A stretch of DNA of 22,474 nucleotides from a virus. The notes beneath the pieces are model-generated. The model saw nothing but the letters and a program-made list of their open reading frames with translations. It did not search any database and was not told where the DNA came from. The stretch lies in the IMG/VR virus record IMGVR_UViG_3300025889_001044, positions 1 to 22,474 of that record. The stretch is one strand, 5' to 3'. The translations under genes and the position numbers were made by a program. Below are positions 21,303 to 22,474 of this stretch, one piece after another; within the stretch, counting starts at the first letter, position 1, and the number at the start of each line of letters is the position of its first letter.

Positions 21303-22474
21303 TCAGGTGGCCTGGGAAGCACCGACGATGAGGGCGCCGGGAACGCGGGCCGAAGCCGTGGCGCTCACGTTGCCCGTGTCGAACGCCGAGAAGGCGAACC
21401 GCTCGGTGCCCTTGAACGCCAGCGAGTCTTCCACGAAGTACCGCTGGTCGGAGACATCGATGGTGACGCCGCGGCGGTCGCCGAAGACGGAACCCATCGA
21501 GAGGTCGCCGAGCAGGATATACGGGGTCGACGCGGCGAGCGTCTTTTGCATATTCTGCACGAACACCACGGGGTACCCGAACAGGGTCGGGTTGGGCCCG
21601 TAGGCGTTCTGGATATCGCCGATCGCGTTGCCGCTCAGAGCTTGGAGCAACGGCGCGATGGCGTTGAACCAGATCTCCTTGTGCATATACCACTTGGCAT
21701 TCGCGGCGTAGGTGGGCAGCTTGCCGACCATCGTCGCGAGGTTCGCCAGGGTCGGGCTGTAGGTGATCGTCTGGCCGGTCGCGAACAGCACCAAGGAGGC
21801 GATATTGGCCTTCGTGGCGTTGAGGTTGTAGACCGCCCAGAGCGCACCGTCGATGCCGGACGTGGCGTCCGCGGCGTTGTTGAAGATAACGCGGTCTTCT
21901 TCCTTCGCCATCACGAAGGCCATGTCGCGGGCCAACGTGGCGCCGAAGTCGATCACCGAGTCCTCGGCAAGTTCCTTCGAAACCTGCGTGAGGACGGCCA
22001 TCTTCTTCGCGGTCAAGCTCACCTGCGCGAACGTGAGGTCCGACGCGGTGATCGCCGTGTTTTCACCCGGATAGTAGACCGTGGTGGAGGCCGTCGCGTT
22101 GGGGACCAGGAGCGTGTCGGAGGACATCGGGTAGATGCGGCAGTTCTGCCGACCGATACCAAAACCTTCCCGAAGGTAGATCAGGTCGCTCGAGAGCGGG
22201 TCCGGAACGGTGAAACCACCAGCGGTGGTCGTGCCTTCCGACTGGGCCTTGAGGTTGTTCTTCACCCAGTCCGCGGCCTTCTTGTTGCCCATGATCGAGC
22301 GCGCCCACTGGCCGAAGGCATAGGCCTTGAAGTTGGCCTCTTCGCGGGTGCCGGTGAACGGGTTGCGGACCACGCCGCCGGACTTCCAAGGCTCGTCGAT
22401 CTGGGCCGGCTTCGCGGCCACGGGCTGCATCTCGCCGAGGGACTTGATGGCCTCGATGCGCTGGGCGATCTGCT
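21303..22474 (-). CDS. HK97-type major capsid protein, 5' end outside window
   Basis: The frame is open to the window edge, and residues before the first ATG at 22430 (IAQRIEAIKSLGEMQP) form a helix that fits the N-terminal delta or scaffold domain, so the true start lies outside. Visible are the N-arm, GGFTVPDPLSSDLI, the E-loop/P-domain start (VLTQVSKELAEDS), LARDMAFVMAKEEDRVI (spine helix) and the A-domain end (LFGYPVVFVQNM, YILLGDLSMGSVF, FVEDSLAFKGTERF). This pattern is typical of HK97-fold capsid proteins. The protein forms the shell. A terminator follows. Whether it is processed by a protease cannot be seen, since the preceding genes are missing. Confidence 0.93.
   Translation of the reverse strand, partial: QIAQRIEAIKSLGEMQPVAAKPAQIDEPWKSGGVVRNPFTGTREEANFKAYAFGQWARSIMGNKKAADWVKNNLKAQSEGTTTAGGFTVPDPLSSDLIYLREGFGIGRQNCRIYPMSSDTLLVPNATASTTVYYPGENTAITASDLTFAQVSLTAKKMAVLTQVSKELAEDSVIDFGATLARDMAFVMAKEEDRVIFNNAADATSGIDGALWAVYNLNATKANIASLVLFATGQTITYSPTLANLATMVGKLPTYAANAKWYMHKEIWFNAIAPLLQALSGNAIGDIQNAYGPNPTLFGYPVVFVQNMQKTLAASTPYILLGDLSMGSVFGDRRGVTIDVSDQRYFVEDSLAFKGTERFAFSAFDTGNVSATASARVPGALIVGASQAT

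Noticed and set aside
1-22474. Anti-phage defence, toxin-antitoxin or retroelement system
   Set aside because: All recognisable genes fit phage replication, recombination, virion or lysis roles. The lone VRR-NUC nuclease and XRE regulator fit replication and control and have no partner suggesting defence or a toxin-antitoxin pair.
1-22474. tRNA or rRNA genes
   Set aside because: I saw no cloverleaf with a GTTCRA-type T-loop and paired acceptor ends, and no rRNA-like sequence; a covariance-model search would be the proper test.

Overview
This window looks like part of the genome of a tailed double-stranded DNA phage (Caudoviricetes, siphovirus type) or an integrated relative, with GC-rich coding sequence and strong GGAGG-type ribosome binding sites. 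It carries an HK97-type major capsid protein, head-tail connectors, a tail tube protein, a tape-measure protein with its frameshifted chaperone pair, tail-tip proteins and an endolysin, next to a compact phage replication and recombination module. I see no rRNA, tRNA, integrase, terminase, portal or host housekeeping gene. The host cannot be named from the sequence.

Layout. Positions 1-4802 are read on the minus strand. In transcription order they hold an XRE-type repressor (4587-4802), a sigma-70-family factor (3781-4590), a VRR-NUC nuclease (3426-3794), an AEP-type primase (2494-3405) and a RepA-like RecA-fold helicase (1164-2507). Next come a highly structured intergenic stretch (about 1020-1165), a good sigma-70 promoter with a palindrome in its spacer (956-984), a probable ssDNA-binding protein (415-900), a small unknown (164-418), a terminator (128-155) and the start of another small gene. 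Positions 4862-6157 form the only plus-strand operon: an ERF single-strand annealing protein, a Gp157/Gam-like protein and a small helical protein. It diverges from the repressor across a 59-bp region holding a 21-bp palindrome over a promoter, and ends at a bidirectional terminator (6162-6195).

Positions 6230-22474 are the late region, all on the minus strand. In transcription order: major capsid protein (5' end outside the window), terminator, head-tail connector with an inserted sugar-binding-like module, head-closure protein, three tiny membrane proteins, a small unknown, two fibre-like proteins, an Ig-like small protein, a gp10-like neck protein, a tail-terminator-like protein, tail tube protein, tail chaperones G and GT, tape measure, two large tail-tip or receptor-binding proteins, and a CHAP endolysin. 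Nearly every junction is an ATGA, GTGA, TGATG or TAATG overlap, so translation is tightly coupled.

Points that plain gene calling would miss: a -1 frameshift at A AAA AAC that fuses the tail chaperone to a 56-residue extension ending exactly at the tape-measure start; a 37-residue membrane protein at 20045-20158; mutually exclusive RNA hairpins between the helicase and the SSB-like gene; and related palindromes at both early control regions, probable operators for the repressor. I found no clear anti-phage defence system or wholly novel enzyme system.
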